From Cellvibrio zantedeschiae (lineage in GTDB: Bacteria > Pseudomonadota > Gammaproteobacteria > Pseudomonadales > Cellvibrionaceae): a DNA stretch of 64,000 bases. Positions within the stretch are counted from its first letter, which is position 1, and each line of letters begins with the position of its first letter. A program made the position numbers and the translations under genes. The DNA is taken from contig NZ_BMYZ01000001.1 of NCBI RefSeq assembly GCF_014652535.1, positions 186,001 to 250,000 on the forward strand, given 5' to 3'. The notes under the pieces are model-generated. The model was not told where the DNA came from. It saw only the letters and a program-made list of their open reading frames with translations, and ran no database searches. Of the stretch, positions 27,333 to 37,439 are shown in pieces.

Positions 27333-28970
27333 GTGACTATCGCACAGAAAATGATTTCACTCGTAGCATCTGCACTTATTGGCATTTTGCTGTTGGCAGG
27401 TTTGGCCCAGTATCAAATTGAGCACGTATTTGAGAAGGCAAATTTTGCCAACGTCAATACGGTTCCGGCAATGAAATTCCTGGGCATTATGCAGACAAAT
27501 ATTTTATTCATTCGTCTCTCGGTTTCGCAAAATGCAGAATTGAAAACGGTAGACGAGCGAGTAGCCTCTGAGACCAAAATTAAAACCTATATCGAAAAAG
27601 CTGATAAGGCTTTTAAAGATTACGAAGGCACTATTGCAGATGACACCGATAAAAAGATGTTTGAAAAAGAATCTGCCGCGTACAAAAAATATGTAGAGTT
27701 GTTGCCGGGAATTCTGGCTGCTTCACGTGCAGGCAATGTGGAAGAAAATAATCGCCTGCGTGCAATCTCCAGAGAGTTTTCCGGTGGCTCTATAGATGCC
27801 ATTACCGAGCACCTGGATTACAACGTTAAACTGGGCCAGGAAGGTGCTGATGCTGCATTGGCAACCAAAAAGAGTGCCGTATTAACAGCAATTGTTATTG
27901 CATCCATTACTTTGTTTGTTATTGCCGCTATCGGGTTCTTTATTACGCGCAATTTATTAAAACAATTAGGTGGTGAACCAAGTTATGCATCGGAAATTCT
28001 GGGTCGTGTCGCTGTAGGTGATTTAACAACCGATATTCACATCAAACATGGTGATACCACCAGTATGCTTGCGGGCATTAAGGATATGGTTTCCAAACTC
28101 ACCGATATCATTCACGACGTTAACAGTTCGGCCAATGCGCTGGCATCTGCCTCTGAAGAAGTAAACGCGACTGCACAATCATTAGCCCAAGGTGCATCTG
28201 AGCAAGCGGCGAGCGTTGAAGAAACTTCTGCTTCGATGGAAGAAATGTCTGCGTCTATTGCGCAAAACAATGACAACGCCCGTGTAACTGACGGCATGGC
28301 TCAGAAATCAGCGCGCGATGCGGTGAGTGGTGGTGAAGCTGTATCGGAAACTGTACACGCCATGCAAAAAATTGCCGAACGTATTGGCGTTATTGATGAC
28401 ATCGCTTATCAAACCAATTTGCTCGCATTAAACGCTGCGATTGAAGCAGGCCGTGCAGGCGAACATGGCCGCGGTTTTGCTGTGGTGGCTTCGGAAGTGC
28501 GCAAGCTTGCTGAGCGCAGCCAAATTGCTTCACAGGAAATTGGCGAGTTGGCAACGTCCAGCGTGAAGCGCGCAGAGCTTGCTGGAACCTTGTTACAAGA
28601 CATGCTGCCTTCAATTCGCAAAACTGCAGATTTGGTGCAAGAGATTGCTGCTGCATCTTCTGAGCAAACAACAGGTGTAACGCAAATTAATACCGCGATT
28701 GGGCAGGTTAGCCAGACCATGCAACACACAGCAGCCGCTTCTGAAGAGTTAAGTTCTACGGCAGAAGAAATGAGCTCACAAGCTATTCGCTTGCAAGAGG
28801 CTATGACGTTTTTCAAATTGGTGAATGACGGCAGCAATCACAAGCCACGTGCTGCCTCAGGTAAATCGCAAAAAGCGCCAGCCATTAAAGAACCAAAGCA
28901 GTCTGTTGTTAAAAAATCGGGTCGTGTTGTGGATTCTGACCTCGACAAAAACTTCGTCAGTTTTAATTAA
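27333..28970 (+). CDS. Methyl-accepting chemotaxis protein with long C-terminal tail
   Basis: The 545-residue receptor starts at GTG. It has an N-terminal membrane helix, a periplasmic four-helix-bundle-like sensor (about 30-185), a second helix ([22 protein letters not shown]), HAMP, and signalling helices with [20 protein letters not shown] at the tip. A basic, Ser/Lys-rich tail of about 45 residues ([15 protein letters not shown]) extends beyond the signalling domain; the paralogue at 28992 lacks it. In other systems such tails tether CheR, CheB or CheD, but here the end FVSFN is not the classical NWETF. The signal sensed is unknown. Confidence 0.93.
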   Translation: MTIAQKMISLVASALIGILLLAGLAQYQIEHVFEKANFANVNTVPAMKFLGIMQTNILFIRLSVSQNAELKTVDERVASETKIKTYIEKADKAFKDYEGTIADDTDKKMFEKESAAYKKYVELLPGILAASRAGNVEENNRLRAISREFSGGSIDAITEHLDYNVKLGQEGADAALATKKSAVLTAIVIASITLFVIAAIGFFITRNLLKQLGGEPSYASEILGRVAVGDLTTDIHIKHGDTTSMLAGIKDMVSKLTDIIHDVNSSANALASASEEVNATAQSLAQGASEQAASVEETSASMEEMSASIAQNNDNARVTDGMAQKSARDAVSGGEAVSETVHAMQKIAERIGVIDDIAYQTNLLALNAAIEAGRAGEHGRGFAVVASEVRKLAERSQIASQEIGELATSSVKRAELAGTLLQDMLPSIRKTADLVQEIAAASSEQTTGVTQINTAIGQVSQTMQHTAAASEELSSTAEEMSSQAIRLQEAMTFFKLVNDGSNHKPRAASGKSQKAPAIKEPKQSVVKKSGRVVDSDLDKNFVSFN

Positions 28971-28991
28971 GCCTAACAAAAGGACAGGTAT

Positions 28992-30527
28992 ATGTTGAGC
29001 AACCTGAGTTTGAAAACAAAAATATTAATGCTGAGTGCTCTGGTCGCCCTTGGTTTGTTCTTCCTTGGTTTTATTGCCTATGTGCAGATTCGCGAATTTA
29101 ACGACATAGTCAGTGAGGATGCGCAGATCACTCAACAGCGTTCTGATCTTGCCGCTGAAATCGAGCAGGCTTCAGTCGCCTTTAAATCCCAGGTGCAGGA
29201 ATGGAAAAACATTTTACTACGCGGGAATGATGAGGAAAAACTGGAACGATACACCAAAGGGTTTAACAAAGAAGAGGCCGAGGTGCAAAGTCATTTGACC
29301 AAGGCAGTTAGTTTGCAAAAGAAACTTGGTCAAGCGTCTACAGAAATTGAAGTCTTTCAGAAAGAGCATTTAGGTCTTGGTAAAAATTACCGTGAAGCTC
29401 TGGCGACTTTTAAAGCGGCAGATCCAGAATCTGGTAAGAAAGTTGACAAGCTCGTGACAGGTATGGATCGCGAAGCCACTCGCCAAATGGCAGATTTGTC
29501 GGCGGGTATGAGCGCAAGCTTTAAAAAATACCTTGAAGAATCGCGCGCAAAAACCGATAAGTTATACGGCGATTCCGTTAAAAAGCTGGTCGTTATTAGT
29601 TTGATTGCCTCGCTCTTTATCATCGGCATCATGAGTTTGGTTTTCCTTGATTTATTTAAATTGTTGGGCGGCGAGCCTGCTTATACCGCCGATGTTGTTA
29701 CGCAGGTAGCGGCGGGCAATCTCGCCATTGATATCGCGCTTAAACCGAAAGATACGACGTCGCTATTGGCTTCAGTTGCGCGCATGCGTGAACAACTTGC
29801 GCAAATTATTACGGAGGTAAGCAGCTCTGCAGATGCTTTGTCGTCGGCCTCTGAAGAAGTTAATTCAACGGCACAGTCGCTTGCACAAGGTGCATCTGAA
29901 CAAGCGGCAAGTGTTGAAGAAACCTCAGCGTCCATGGAAGAGATGTCTGCTTCCATCGCGCAGAACAATCAAAACGCGAGCATTACTGATGGCATGGCCC
30001 AAAAAGCAGCGCGGGATGCTGCAACGGGTGGGCAAGCAGTTTCAACTACAGTTGATGCCATGCAAAAAATTGCAGATCGAATTGGTGTAATTGATGACAT
30101 TGCCTACCAAACTAATTTGCTTGCGTTGAACGCGGCGATTGAAGCAGGTCGCGCTGGCGAACACGGGCGCGGATTTGCAGTGGTTGCATCTGAAGTGCGC
30201 AAGCTTGCTGAGCGTAGCCAGGTTGCATCCCAGGAAATTGGTGCGCTCGCGCGCGAAACAGTGGTGCGCGCAGAAGAGGCTGGAAAACTTCTTGAAGATA
30301 TGGTGCCGTCTATTCGCAGAACAGCAGATCTGGTTCAGGAAATTGCCGCAGCGTCCGGTGAACAAGCCTCAGGTGTTGGCCAAATTAATACGGCCATTAA
30401 TCAAGTAAGCCAAACCATGCAGCACAATGCGGCGGCCTCTGAGGAATTGAGTTCCACTGCAGAGGAAATGAGTGGCCAGGCAATTCGCCTGCAAGAAGCT
30501 ATGACTTATTTCCGATTGGCGCGTTAG
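28992..30527 (+). CDS. Methyl-accepting chemotaxis protein, tandem paralogue
   Basis: The 511-residue receptor has an N-terminal membrane helix, a periplasmic helical sensor (about 30-190), a second helix ([21 protein letters not shown]), HAMP and an MCP signalling domain. From the HAMP onwards it is almost the same as the preceding receptor ([40 protein letters not shown]), while the sensor parts differ. This pattern shows duplication with diversified input. It ends soon after the signalling domain and has no tail. The gap to cheR holds two hairpins. Confidence 0.93.
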   Translation: MLSNLSLKTKILMLSALVALGLFFLGFIAYVQIREFNDIVSEDAQITQQRSDLAAEIEQASVAFKSQVQEWKNILLRGNDEEKLERYTKGFNKEEAEVQSHLTKAVSLQKKLGQASTEIEVFQKEHLGLGKNYREALATFKAADPESGKKVDKLVTGMDREATRQMADLSAGMSASFKKYLEESRAKTDKLYGDSVKKLVVISLIASLFIIGIMSLVFLDLFKLLGGEPAYTADVVTQVAAGNLAIDIALKPKDTTSLLASVARMREQLAQIITEVSSSADALSSASEEVNSTAQSLAQGASEQAASVEETSASMEEMSASIAQNNQNASITDGMAQKAARDAATGGQAVSTTVDAMQKIADRIGVIDDIAYQTNLLALNAAIEAGRAGEHGRGFAVVASEVRKLAERSQVASQEIGALARETVVRAEEAGKLLEDMVPSIRRTADLVQEIAAASGEQASGVGQINTAINQVSQTMQHNAAASEELSSTAEEMSGQAIRLQEAMTYFRLAR

Positions 30528-30536
30528 TGTGTTTAA

Positions 30537-30600
30537 GGCTTTGGTGCCTGAGCATCAAAGCCGGTTGGTCAGTGGCTGTCAACCTGCAATACGCAGGTTG
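30537..30600 (+). other. Two hairpins between MCP and cheR
   Basis: Two stable stems are visible: GGCTTTGGTGC / GCATCAAAGCC at 30537-30562 and CAACCTGC / GCAGGTTG at 30580-30600. Neither is followed by a T-run. They may be mRNA processing or stabilising stems that lower cheR expression relative to the receptors. Confidence 0.5.
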
Positions 30601-30629
30601 AATAATGAAAGCTAACCATTATTTGTTTT

Positions 30630-31466
30630 ATGGGTGCTGTTTCAAGTATGACTGTGGAATCAATTAATCATCTGCCCAGTGACAAAGAGTTTTATTTATT
30701 TCAGCAGCTTATTTTGGATAAGTTGGGAATTTTTCTACCTTTGCAAAAAAAAGCGCTATTGAGTAATCGTTTGTGGAAGCGATTGCGTGAATGCGATTTG
30801 AATTCCTATCAGGATTACTACCGGCTTATTGTTGATAAAAAAGGCGAAGCGGAATTACATGTGGCGTTGGAACTTGTCACTACCAATGAAACCTATTTCT
30901 TTCGTGAGCAAAAACATTTCGACTACATGGAGCAATCTATATTCCCCATGTTTAGAAACGGTAGCAAATTGCGTGTATGGAGTGCTGCTGCTTCTACCGG
31001 TGAAGAACCTTATAGCATTGCCATGATGCTGGCGGATAAGTGCCAATCTAATTGGGAGCTGGAGTGTTCAGACGTAAACAACACGGTTATTGAGCAAGCG
31101 CGCCGAGGGGTCTATCCCGAGTCCAGGATTCGCAATATTCCGCAACATTATTTACATCGCTTTTGCCGCAAAGGTATTGGCCCGCAAGATGGTTTCGTGC
31201 GGGTTACACAGGATTTGCGTGATCGCGTTAATTTTTTTACATTGAATTTGCATTACGATTTTCCGGATATTGGAAAATTTGATTTGGTTTTTTTGCGCAA
31301 TGTATTGATTTATTTTGAAAATGACACCAAGGAGAAAGTGCTTGAACGCATAGCCAAGGTGTTAAATCCCAACGGCGTTTTATTTGTTGGGCATTCAGAG
31401 AGTTTGCACGGCGTGACACAACGATTTGCGCCTATCAAGCCAGCAATATACAGGCTTGTTAATTGA
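30630..31466 (+). CDS. cheR: Chemotaxis methyltransferase CheR
   Basis: The 278-residue protein has the all-helical N-terminal domain (FYLFQQLILDKLGIFLPLQKK) and the SAM-binding Rossmann domain. The N-domain motif TTNETYFFRE, SAM loop WSAAASTGEEPYSIAM and FLRNVLIYFE are typical CheR signatures. It methylates receptor glutamates using S-adenosylmethionine to reset sensitivity. The first in-frame ATG is at 30630; a second at 30648 is equally possible because neither has a clear ribosome binding site. It stops 10 bp before the chosen cheD start. Confidence 0.95.
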   Translation: MGAVSSMTVESINHLPSDKEFYLFQQLILDKLGIFLPLQKKALLSNRLWKRLRECDLNSYQDYYRLIVDKKGEAELHVALELVTTNETYFFREQKHFDYMEQSIFPMFRNGSKLRVWSAAASTGEEPYSIAMMLADKCQSNWELECSDVNNTVIEQARRGVYPESRIRNIPQHYLHRFCRKGIGPQDGFVRVTQDLRDRVNFFTLNLHYDFPDIGKFDLVFLRNVLIYFENDTKEKVLERIAKVLNPNGVLFVGHSESLHGVTQRFAPIKPAIYRLVN

Positions 31467-31476
31467 GTTATCCGTT

Positions 31477-31959
31477 ATGAGTAAGGAATTAACGCCTCAG
31501 GATGCACGCTTAAGTATTCATCCGGGCGAATGGTATTTTGGTAATGAATACGAGAGCCTCTATACCGTTTTAGGTTCTTGTGTGGCATTAAGCGTATGGC
31601 ATCCTACACTGAAAATAGGCGGCTTGTGCCATTACCTGTTGCCCGTTCAGCCCAGCCATTTAAGCGACAAAGGTTACGACGGGCGCTACGGAAAACTGGT
31701 TTTGCCGCTACTGAAGCAGGCCATGCAGCGATTTGCGCCCGCAGGGGAATATGAGTTGGGTTTGTACGGTGGCAGCGACACTATGGCTACTAACACGTCC
31801 AACTACAGTATTGGTAAACAAAATATTTTGTTCGCCCAGCGTTGGTTGCAAGATGAAGGTTTAGTGGTAATGCGCACTGACCTGGGTGGTAGGCACTCCC
31901 GTTCGCTGGTGATGGAAATGTCATCGGGTGACCTAAGCATCAAACACTATCCCGTATAA
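31477..31959 (+). CDS. cheD: Chemoreceptor glutamine deamidase CheD
   Basis: I chose the ATG at 31477, which gives the expected 160-residue length. An upstream in-frame start at 31426 would overlap cheR. The deamidase catalytic Cys35 (LGSCVALSVWHP) and His52 (GGLCHYLLP) are present, together with the GGSDTM and NTSNYSIGKQN segments. CheD deamidates receptor glutamines to glutamates, which CheR can then methylate. Its place between cheR and cheB matches several gammaproteobacterial chemosensory clusters. Confidence 0.93.
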   Translation: MSKELTPQDARLSIHPGEWYFGNEYESLYTVLGSCVALSVWHPTLKIGGLCHYLLPVQPSHLSDKGYDGRYGKLVLPLLKQAMQRFAPAGEYELGLYGGSDTMATNTSNYSIGKQNILFAQRWLQDEGLVVMRTDLGGRHSRSLVMEMSSGDLSIKHYPV

Positions 31960-32014
31960 ATTGGCCCAAGTTTATTGCGAGTAAAAATAGAATGAGTTGC
32001 GAGAATTTTTCACT

Positions 32015-33061
32015 ATGGCCATAAACGTTTTAGTCGTCGATGACTCTGCAGTTGTGCGTCAGGTGCTGCGTGAAGTTTTGGGCGAAGCGCCCGATATTAA
32101 TGTATATGCTGCCGTGTCTGACCCTATTTTTGCGATGCAAAAAATGCAGCAGGAATGGCCGGATGTCATAGTGCTGGATATAGAAATGCCCCGCATGGAT
32201 GGCCTGACCTTTTTGCGGCAATTGATGAGTGAGCGGCCTACGCCCGTGATTATTTGCTCGTCACTTGCTGAGAAAGGTGCTGAGCTTTCACTCCAGGCTT
32301 TGGCCGCCGGTGCGATTGATATTTTCACCAAGCCGCAATTGGGTGTTAAAGATTTTCTGTTAGATGCCAAGCAACAATTTTGGAACAGCGTTCGTGGTGC
32401 AGCATCGGCACGTTTAACCAAACGCGCAGCCGAGCCACAAGCTAATAAAAAAGAAATTACCCATAAGCCAGTGCATGCCGATCTGGTGAGCATGACCAGT
32501 ACGACGGATCGCATTAGCGTTATAGGTACTTCAACCGGTGGCACGCAAGCACTGGAAACTATATTGGTAAATCTGTCGCGCACTTGCCCCGGCATTGCTG
32601 TGGTGCAGCATATGCCAGAAAAATTTACCGCCGCATTTGCCAAGCGTTTGGACAGTGTCTGTGAAGTGGATGTTAAAGAAGCTGAAACGGGCGATCGTTT
32701 AATTCCCGGTCGTGTACTCATAGCGCCGGGCGGTCATCATTTGGAAATACAGCGCTCCGGTGCGCAGTATATTGCCAAAGTATTTCGCGGGCCTGCCGTT
32801 AATCGCCATTGCCCGTCGGTAGATGTTTTATTTCGTTCTGCGGCACGCGCTGCTGGCCGCAATGTAACAGGAATTATTATGACAGGTATGGGAGACGACG
32901 GCGCAAGAGGTTTGCTCGAAATGCGACAAGCTGGAGCGCGAACCATTGCACAGGACGAAGCTTCGTGCATTGTGTTTGGTATGCCTAAAGAAGCCATTAA
33001 CCTGGGTGCGGCTAAGGAAATTTTATCCCTGACACAAATACCAGCAGTATTGGAGGGATAG
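32015..33061 (+). CDS. cheB: Chemotaxis methylesterase/response regulator CheB
   Basis: I preferred the ATG at 32015; a TTG at 31997 is possible. The 348-residue protein has a receiver domain with acidic pair Asp9-Asp10 and phosphoacceptor Asp55 (VIVLDIEMP). It has a linker and then a methylesterase domain with the catalytic triad: Ser in GTSTGGT, His in QHMPEKFT and Asp in GMGDDGARG. It removes methyl groups from receptors when phosphorylated by CheA. Its stop abuts the next gene's ATG with no gap, suggesting coupled translation. Confidence 0.95.
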   Translation: MAINVLVVDDSAVVRQVLREVLGEAPDINVYAAVSDPIFAMQKMQQEWPDVIVLDIEMPRMDGLTFLRQLMSERPTPVIICSSLAEKGAELSLQALAAGAIDIFTKPQLGVKDFLLDAKQQFWNSVRGAASARLTKRAAEPQANKKEITHKPVHADLVSMTSTTDRISVIGTSTGGTQALETILVNLSRTCPGIAVVQHMPEKFTAAFAKRLDSVCEVDVKEAETGDRLIPGRVLIAPGGHHLEIQRSGAQYIAKVFRGPAVNRHCPSVDVLFRSAARAAGRNVTGIIMTGMGDDGARGLLEMRQAGARTIAQDEASCIVFGMPKEAINLGAAKEILSLTQIPAVLEG

Positions 33062-34285
33062 ATGAAAACAGCGGTAAATGAATTAAGTATCTTGGTTGCC
33101 GACGATAGCATTACGCAGAGGATGCACGCGCAGGCAATTTGTTCTGAATTAGGTTTACAAGATGTTCACGGCGCAACTGATGGCCGCGATGCGCTCAAAG
33201 TTTTGCTTGCACATAAAGTAGATGTTGCACTTATAGATCTCGAAATGCCCATCATGGATGGCATTGAATTGCTGCGCAGCATTGCACAAGAAAAATGTGT
33301 AAAAAGCGTTATCATCCTCAGCGCAAAAGATCCTATTTTAATTGCTAGTGTTGGCACTATGGCCGAAGCGGATGGTTTACATGTGCTCGGTACCTTTCAA
33401 AAACCTTTACAACGCGATTTGCTTGAAACCAGCTTGTTGCGTTTTGTTCGCGATTTGAAAAACAATCAAACCGATGAGCCACCGCCGCCCAGCGAAGTTA
33501 CTGTCATAGATTTTTGCAACGCGCTGGATGCGGGCGATATTACTCTCGCATATCAACCAAAACTCACCGTACAAGGATTGATCTTGCGCGGTGTAGAAGC
33601 GCTTGCACGTTGGAAGCATCCGCAAAAAGGCAATATTTCCCCTGGTGTATTTATTCCCCTGGCCGAACGTCATGGGTTAATTGATACGCTCACGCGCGAG
33701 TTATTGCAAAAAGCCTTTAAACAAAAGCAAGCCTGGCAACAAATGGGTTTGCGTTTTCATATCGCATTTAATTTATCACCCCTATCTTTGGCTGATGCAG
33801 GTTTGTCAGATTGGCTGGCGGATTTGGCGCAAGAATATTCAATACCTCCTGACGAAATCACCCTGGAAGTTACGGAGAACGCTTTGCTTGGCGAACTGGC
33901 TTGTGCAATTCGCACCCTGGCTCGTTTGCGTTTGAAAGGCTTCAATATTGCAATTGACGATTACGGTACTGGCTTCGCCAATGCGCAACAATTGTCGCGC
34001 GTGCCGGCGACCGAATTGAAAATAGATCGCTCCCTGATTCATCAAGTTGCCACTCGCCCGCAGCAGGGCACTATTTTGGCTAGCACTGTTGATCTCGCTA
34101 AAAATTTAAAATTAATTACGGTTGCTGAAGGTGTGGAAACACTGGAGGACTACCGCATTTTGGTTGATTTAGGTGTGGATCAGGTGCAGGGCTTTTACTT
34201 TTCAAAGCCCCTGTACCCGGATGATTTATTGGAATGGATTAAATCCGGTTTATCAAAAATACGTCGCCAGGTGCACGGAAAGTGA
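33062..34285 (+). CDS. Receiver-EAL response regulator, probable c-di-GMP phosphodiesterase
   Basis: The 407-residue protein has an N-terminal receiver (VADDSITQ, phosphoacceptor region ALIDLEMPIMDG) and a C-terminal EAL domain starting near residue 155. Motifs needed for c-di-GMP hydrolysis are visible: YQPKL, GVEALARWKHP with the EAL core, FNLSP, LEVTENAL, DDYGTG, LKIDRSL, AEGVET and QGFYFSKP. No GGDEF domain is present. It is the last gene of the operon and starts one base after cheB. The likely role is to lower c-di-GMP when CheA phosphorylates it, joining sensing to a motile or sessile decision. That link is inferred from the operon. Confidence 0.9.
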   Translation: MKTAVNELSILVADDSITQRMHAQAICSELGLQDVHGATDGRDALKVLLAHKVDVALIDLEMPIMDGIELLRSIAQEKCVKSVIILSAKDPILIASVGTMAEADGLHVLGTFQKPLQRDLLETSLLRFVRDLKNNQTDEPPPPSEVTVIDFCNALDAGDITLAYQPKLTVQGLILRGVEALARWKHPQKGNISPGVFIPLAERHGLIDTLTRELLQKAFKQKQAWQQMGLRFHIAFNLSPLSLADAGLSDWLADLAQEYSIPPDEITLEVTENALLGELACAIRTLARLRLKGFNIAIDDYGTGFANAQQLSRVPATELKIDRSLIHQVATRPQQGTILASTVDLAKNLKLITVAEGVETLEDYRILVDLGVDQVQGFYFSKPLYPDDLLEWIKSGLSKIRRQVHGK

Positions 34286-34580
34286 TTTACTAAAAAATAC
34301 AATAATAGTTACAAGATTTAATTGAAGGAGGCGCAATTCAGTTACAGGAGTGTTAGTATCGCTCGCTTAGGGAGATGAGCGTTGAATTGGTCGTTTCGCA
34401 TGCTGGCTGCCGCTATCTTGGCCAGCGCCTATCAAGTCTGCAACAGTTTTCGCGTTCACATCCTTAGTATAAAAATTATCTAAAGTGTTGTTTGCAATCG
34501 GCACAGTGTTAAAGATGCTGTTGAGCTATTGCATAACACATGGAAAACATTCTCCAAGTAGCAATTACTCAGGTGACAAC

Positions 34581-36392
34581 ATGCGCTATCTAAAGCTTAC
34601 CGCATTTCTATTGGGAGCATGCGTTGCTCTTACTAATGCCATCGCCGACATCGCCATTCAAAACCCCGATTCTCGCAACGCCATCATTTTGGATGGACGC
34701 TGGGATACTATTATTGATCCCTATGAAAATGGTTACTACAACCACCGCTACGAAGAATCTGATAAAGGTTATTTTAAAAATGCGAAACCGGCGAACCCCA
34801 GTGATTTGGTGGAATATGATTTCGCGCGCTCACCAAAGCTGAATGTGCCCGGCGACTGGAATACCCAAGACGAAAAACTGTTTTTGTACGAGGGTACTAT
34901 TTGGTATCACCGCGATTTTGATATAGGCAAAAAAACTGACCAAAAATATGCCATTTATTTCGGTGCTGTTAATTACCACGCAACTGTTTATTTAAACGGT
35001 AAAAAAGTGGACGTGCACGAAGGTGGCTTCACACCTTTTCAATTTGATATTTCAGAACAGGTGAAATCGGGCGTGAATTCGCTGGTGGTAAAGGTTGATA
35101 ATCACCGCGAGCGCGACCAAATCCCAACGGTTAATACTGATTGGTGGAATTATGGTGGCATCACACGTTCGGTAAAGGTATTGCAATATCCTAAAGCCCA
35201 TATCCAGGATTACTTTGTTCAGCTAAGCAAGACGGAAGAAGGAGTGTTGGAAGGCTGGGTGAAAGTTGAGAATTTTTCTAAAGAAAATGCCGATGCCCAA
35301 AAAGTAGAATTGCGAATTCCCGAGTTAAATATCTCGCAAAAAATTCCGCTAAATAAGAATGGTGAAGCTAAATTCGAAATCGCGACCAAGCCTATTTTGT
35401 GGAGCCCGGAGTCGCCAAAACTTTACACGGTTGATTTGCATTACATGCAAGACGTTGTGCACGATAAAATCGGTTTCCGCAGCATTCAGGTGCAAGGCGA
35501 AAATATTTTGCTCAATGGAAAATCAGTTTTCTTGCGCGGTATTAGTATTCACGAGGAGTCGCCTCTACATGCTGGCCGCGCATGGAGTGAAGAAGATGCC
35601 CGTATTTTGCTGACATGGGCAAAAGAATTGGGTTGTAATTTTGTGCGCTTGGCGCATTACCCCCACAGCGAATCCATGGTGCGTATGGCCGATCAAATGG
35701 GTTTATTAGTATGGTCGGAAATTCCGGTCTACTGGACAGTATTATTTAATAATCCTACGGTATACAGCAAAGCTGAAAATCAGCTGGAAGAAATGATTTC
35801 ACGCGATAAAAACCGTGCATCAATTATTATGTGGTCAATGGCAAACGAAACACCTAATTCTCCTGCACGTTTGAAATTTATTGGCCAGTTGGCGCAAAAG
35901 GCTCGTGAACTTGATTCTACCCGCTTGATTACGGCGGCGCTTGATACCCAAAGCGATGAGAATGGTGTTAAAGCTATTGATGATCCTTTGTCATCCATTG
36001 TTGATGTGATTGGTGTGAATAGCTATTGCGGTTGGTATGCTGCCACACCGGGAAGCTGTGCAAGTTTGAAGTGGGTATCGCGGTATCGCAAACCTGTCAT
36101 CATGAGTGAGTTTGGTGCCGATGCTTTACAAGGCCTGCATGGGGACAAAGCACAGCGTTGGACAGAAGAGTATCAAGCCGATGTCTACAATAATAATCTC
36201 GCTATGATTGATAATATGAGCTTCTTACGTGGACTTTCACCATGGATTTTAAAAGATTTTCGTTCGCCGCGTCGCCCCTTGCCCGCGGTGCAGGATTTCT
36301 GGAATCGTAAAGGCTTGCTTTCTGACAAAGGAATTAAGAAAAAATCCTGGTATATTTTGCATGATTACTACATGAAAAAAGCAGGTGATTAA
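34581..36392 (+). CDS. Exported GH2 glycosidase, beta-glucuronidase-like
   Basis: ATG at 34581 gives a clean signal peptide (YLKLTAFLLGACVALTNAIA); an upstream in-frame ATG at 34485 would add 32 unlikely residues. The 603-residue protein has the GH2 sugar-binding, immunoglobulin-like and TIM-barrel domains. The acid/base is Glu423 in WSMANETPN and the nucleophile Glu510 in VIMSEFGADA. Near the C-terminus, WNRKGLLSDKG carries an Asn575-x-Lys577 motif like the NxK that binds the uronate carboxylate in beta-glucuronidases. The fold also covers beta-galactosidase and beta-mannosidase. It probably removes glucuronosyl groups from plant oligosaccharides in the periplasm. Confidence 0.87.
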   Translation: MRYLKLTAFLLGACVALTNAIADIAIQNPDSRNAIILDGRWDTIIDPYENGYYNHRYEESDKGYFKNAKPANPSDLVEYDFARSPKLNVPGDWNTQDEKLFLYEGTIWYHRDFDIGKKTDQKYAIYFGAVNYHATVYLNGKKVDVHEGGFTPFQFDISEQVKSGVNSLVVKVDNHRERDQIPTVNTDWWNYGGITRSVKVLQYPKAHIQDYFVQLSKTEEGVLEGWVKVENFSKENADAQKVELRIPELNISQKIPLNKNGEAKFEIATKPILWSPESPKLYTVDLHYMQDVVHDKIGFRSIQVQGENILLNGKSVFLRGISIHEESPLHAGRAWSEEDARILLTWAKELGCNFVRLAHYPHSESMVRMADQMGLLVWSEIPVYWTVLFNNPTVYSKAENQLEEMISRDKNRASIIMWSMANETPNSPARLKFIGQLAQKARELDSTRLITAALDTQSDENGVKAIDDPLSSIVDVIGVNSYCGWYAATPGSCASLKWVSRYRKPVIMSEFGADALQGLHGDKAQRWTEEYQADVYNNNLAMIDNMSFLRGLSPWILKDFRSPRRPLPAVQDFWNRKGLLSDKGIKKKSWYILHDYYMKKAGD

Positions 36393-36400
36393 ATTTGGAT

Positions 36401-36427
36401 AAAACCGCGCAATGCGCGGTTTTTTTA
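36401..36427 (+). terminator. Terminator of the GH2 gene
   Basis: An 8-bp stem (AACCGCGC / GCGCGGTT) with a 3-base loop is followed by a T-run, 8 bp after the GH2 stop. Confidence 0.85.
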
Positions 36428-36461
36428 ATTAGATGCGATGAAAGCTGTGCTGGGGAAACTT

Positions 36462-37403
36462 ATGAATTTATTTCAAATAAAATCATTCACAAGAGTTACA
36501 GTGTTAATGCTGGCTGCATTTTTTTCCGCTGCGACACAGGCGCAGGAAGTTGTGCTGGCCTTTACCGATACTCTTGGCCCATCAACCAGCCTCGACGGTA
36601 CAGCCCGCAGCAAAATGCTTATTAGAAATATGGCACGTGCAGATGTAAAGCAAGCCATGTTTTTAATCAAAACCAAACGGGTTAACGCCAATACTATAGA
36701 TCGTTTGGATTTTTATGATGAGACCGGACAGCTTTTGGTAAACGCAGGTCATAATTTTTCAGTGGTGCACCGTCAAAAAAGCTTCGGCTACCCCATAGAT
36801 ATTATGAAAGCTAACGGTATCCTGGAGTCTTTTGCTAACTATCATAAGCATGTAAATTTTCCCTATCTGTATGGCAATAGCGACCCGGAAATATTATCCC
36901 AATTAGAGAATTTTTTAGCTGAGCACAATTATCTACCTACCTACGTTACTACGCGCGTGCACGATGAATACATGAATCATCTCTATCAGTTGCGCATTGG
37001 TAGTGGCCGCACAGTTGATATTCGCGCTTTGGAAAAAGCCTATGTGAATATGATTGTTAAGGCCGTAACTCATTATGATGCCAAGGCCCATATGATGCTG
37101 GGTTTCAGTCCGCGCCAGGTGCTTTTGCTGCATGAAAATGATTTGGCGGCTTATTGCATAGTGGGTGTGATTGATGAACTCAATAAGCGCGGATTTAAAA
37201 TAGTTGCGCCAGAGAAAGTATTCACTGATCCGATTTCAAATCCGTATTTTATCTCAGGCTTTTCGGCCACTAGCTATATGCCCTACGTAACAGGTCTGCC
37301 AGAAGAAAAACCAATTTGGTACGAAGACGCTAGCACAAAAGATAAAGACGAAATTCATGGCTATTTACGCGAGCAAGGCTTGGATGGGTTGCTTCCTCAA
37401 TAA
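36462..37403 (+). CDS. Exported polysaccharide-deacetylase-like protein
   Basis: ATG at 36462 is preferred because GGGGA lies about 6 bases upstream and a signal peptide follows (TVLMLAAFFSAATQAQ). The 313-residue protein resembles a divergent CE4/NodB fold. AFTDTLGP replaces the usual TFDDGP, AGHNFSVVH supplies two His, and FSPRQVLLLHENDLAAYC matches the last NodB motif. The HxxxxxH spacing is unusual, so metal binding should be judged with care. Possible substrates are acetylated xylan or chitin-like polymers. It sits just downstream of the GH2 terminator and may have its own promoter. Confidence 0.65.
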   Translation: MNLFQIKSFTRVTVLMLAAFFSAATQAQEVVLAFTDTLGPSTSLDGTARSKMLIRNMARADVKQAMFLIKTKRVNANTIDRLDFYDETGQLLVNAGHNFSVVHRQKSFGYPIDIMKANGILESFANYHKHVNFPYLYGNSDPEILSQLENFLAEHNYLPTYVTTRVHDEYMNHLYQLRIGSGRTVDIRALEKAYVNMIVKAVTHYDAKAHMMLGFSPRQVLLLHENDLAAYCIVGVIDELNKRGFKIVAPEKVFTDPISNPYFISGFSATSYMPYVTGLPEEKPIWYEDASTKDKDEIHGYLREQGLDGLLPQ

Positions 37404-37439
37404 GATGTTAGTGTTATTCATAATGCCGGGAATACAACT

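Noticed and set aside
34370-34480. Short frame with a signal-like stretch before the GH2 gene
   Set aside because: Needs a TTG start and stops after about 33 codons; could be chance.
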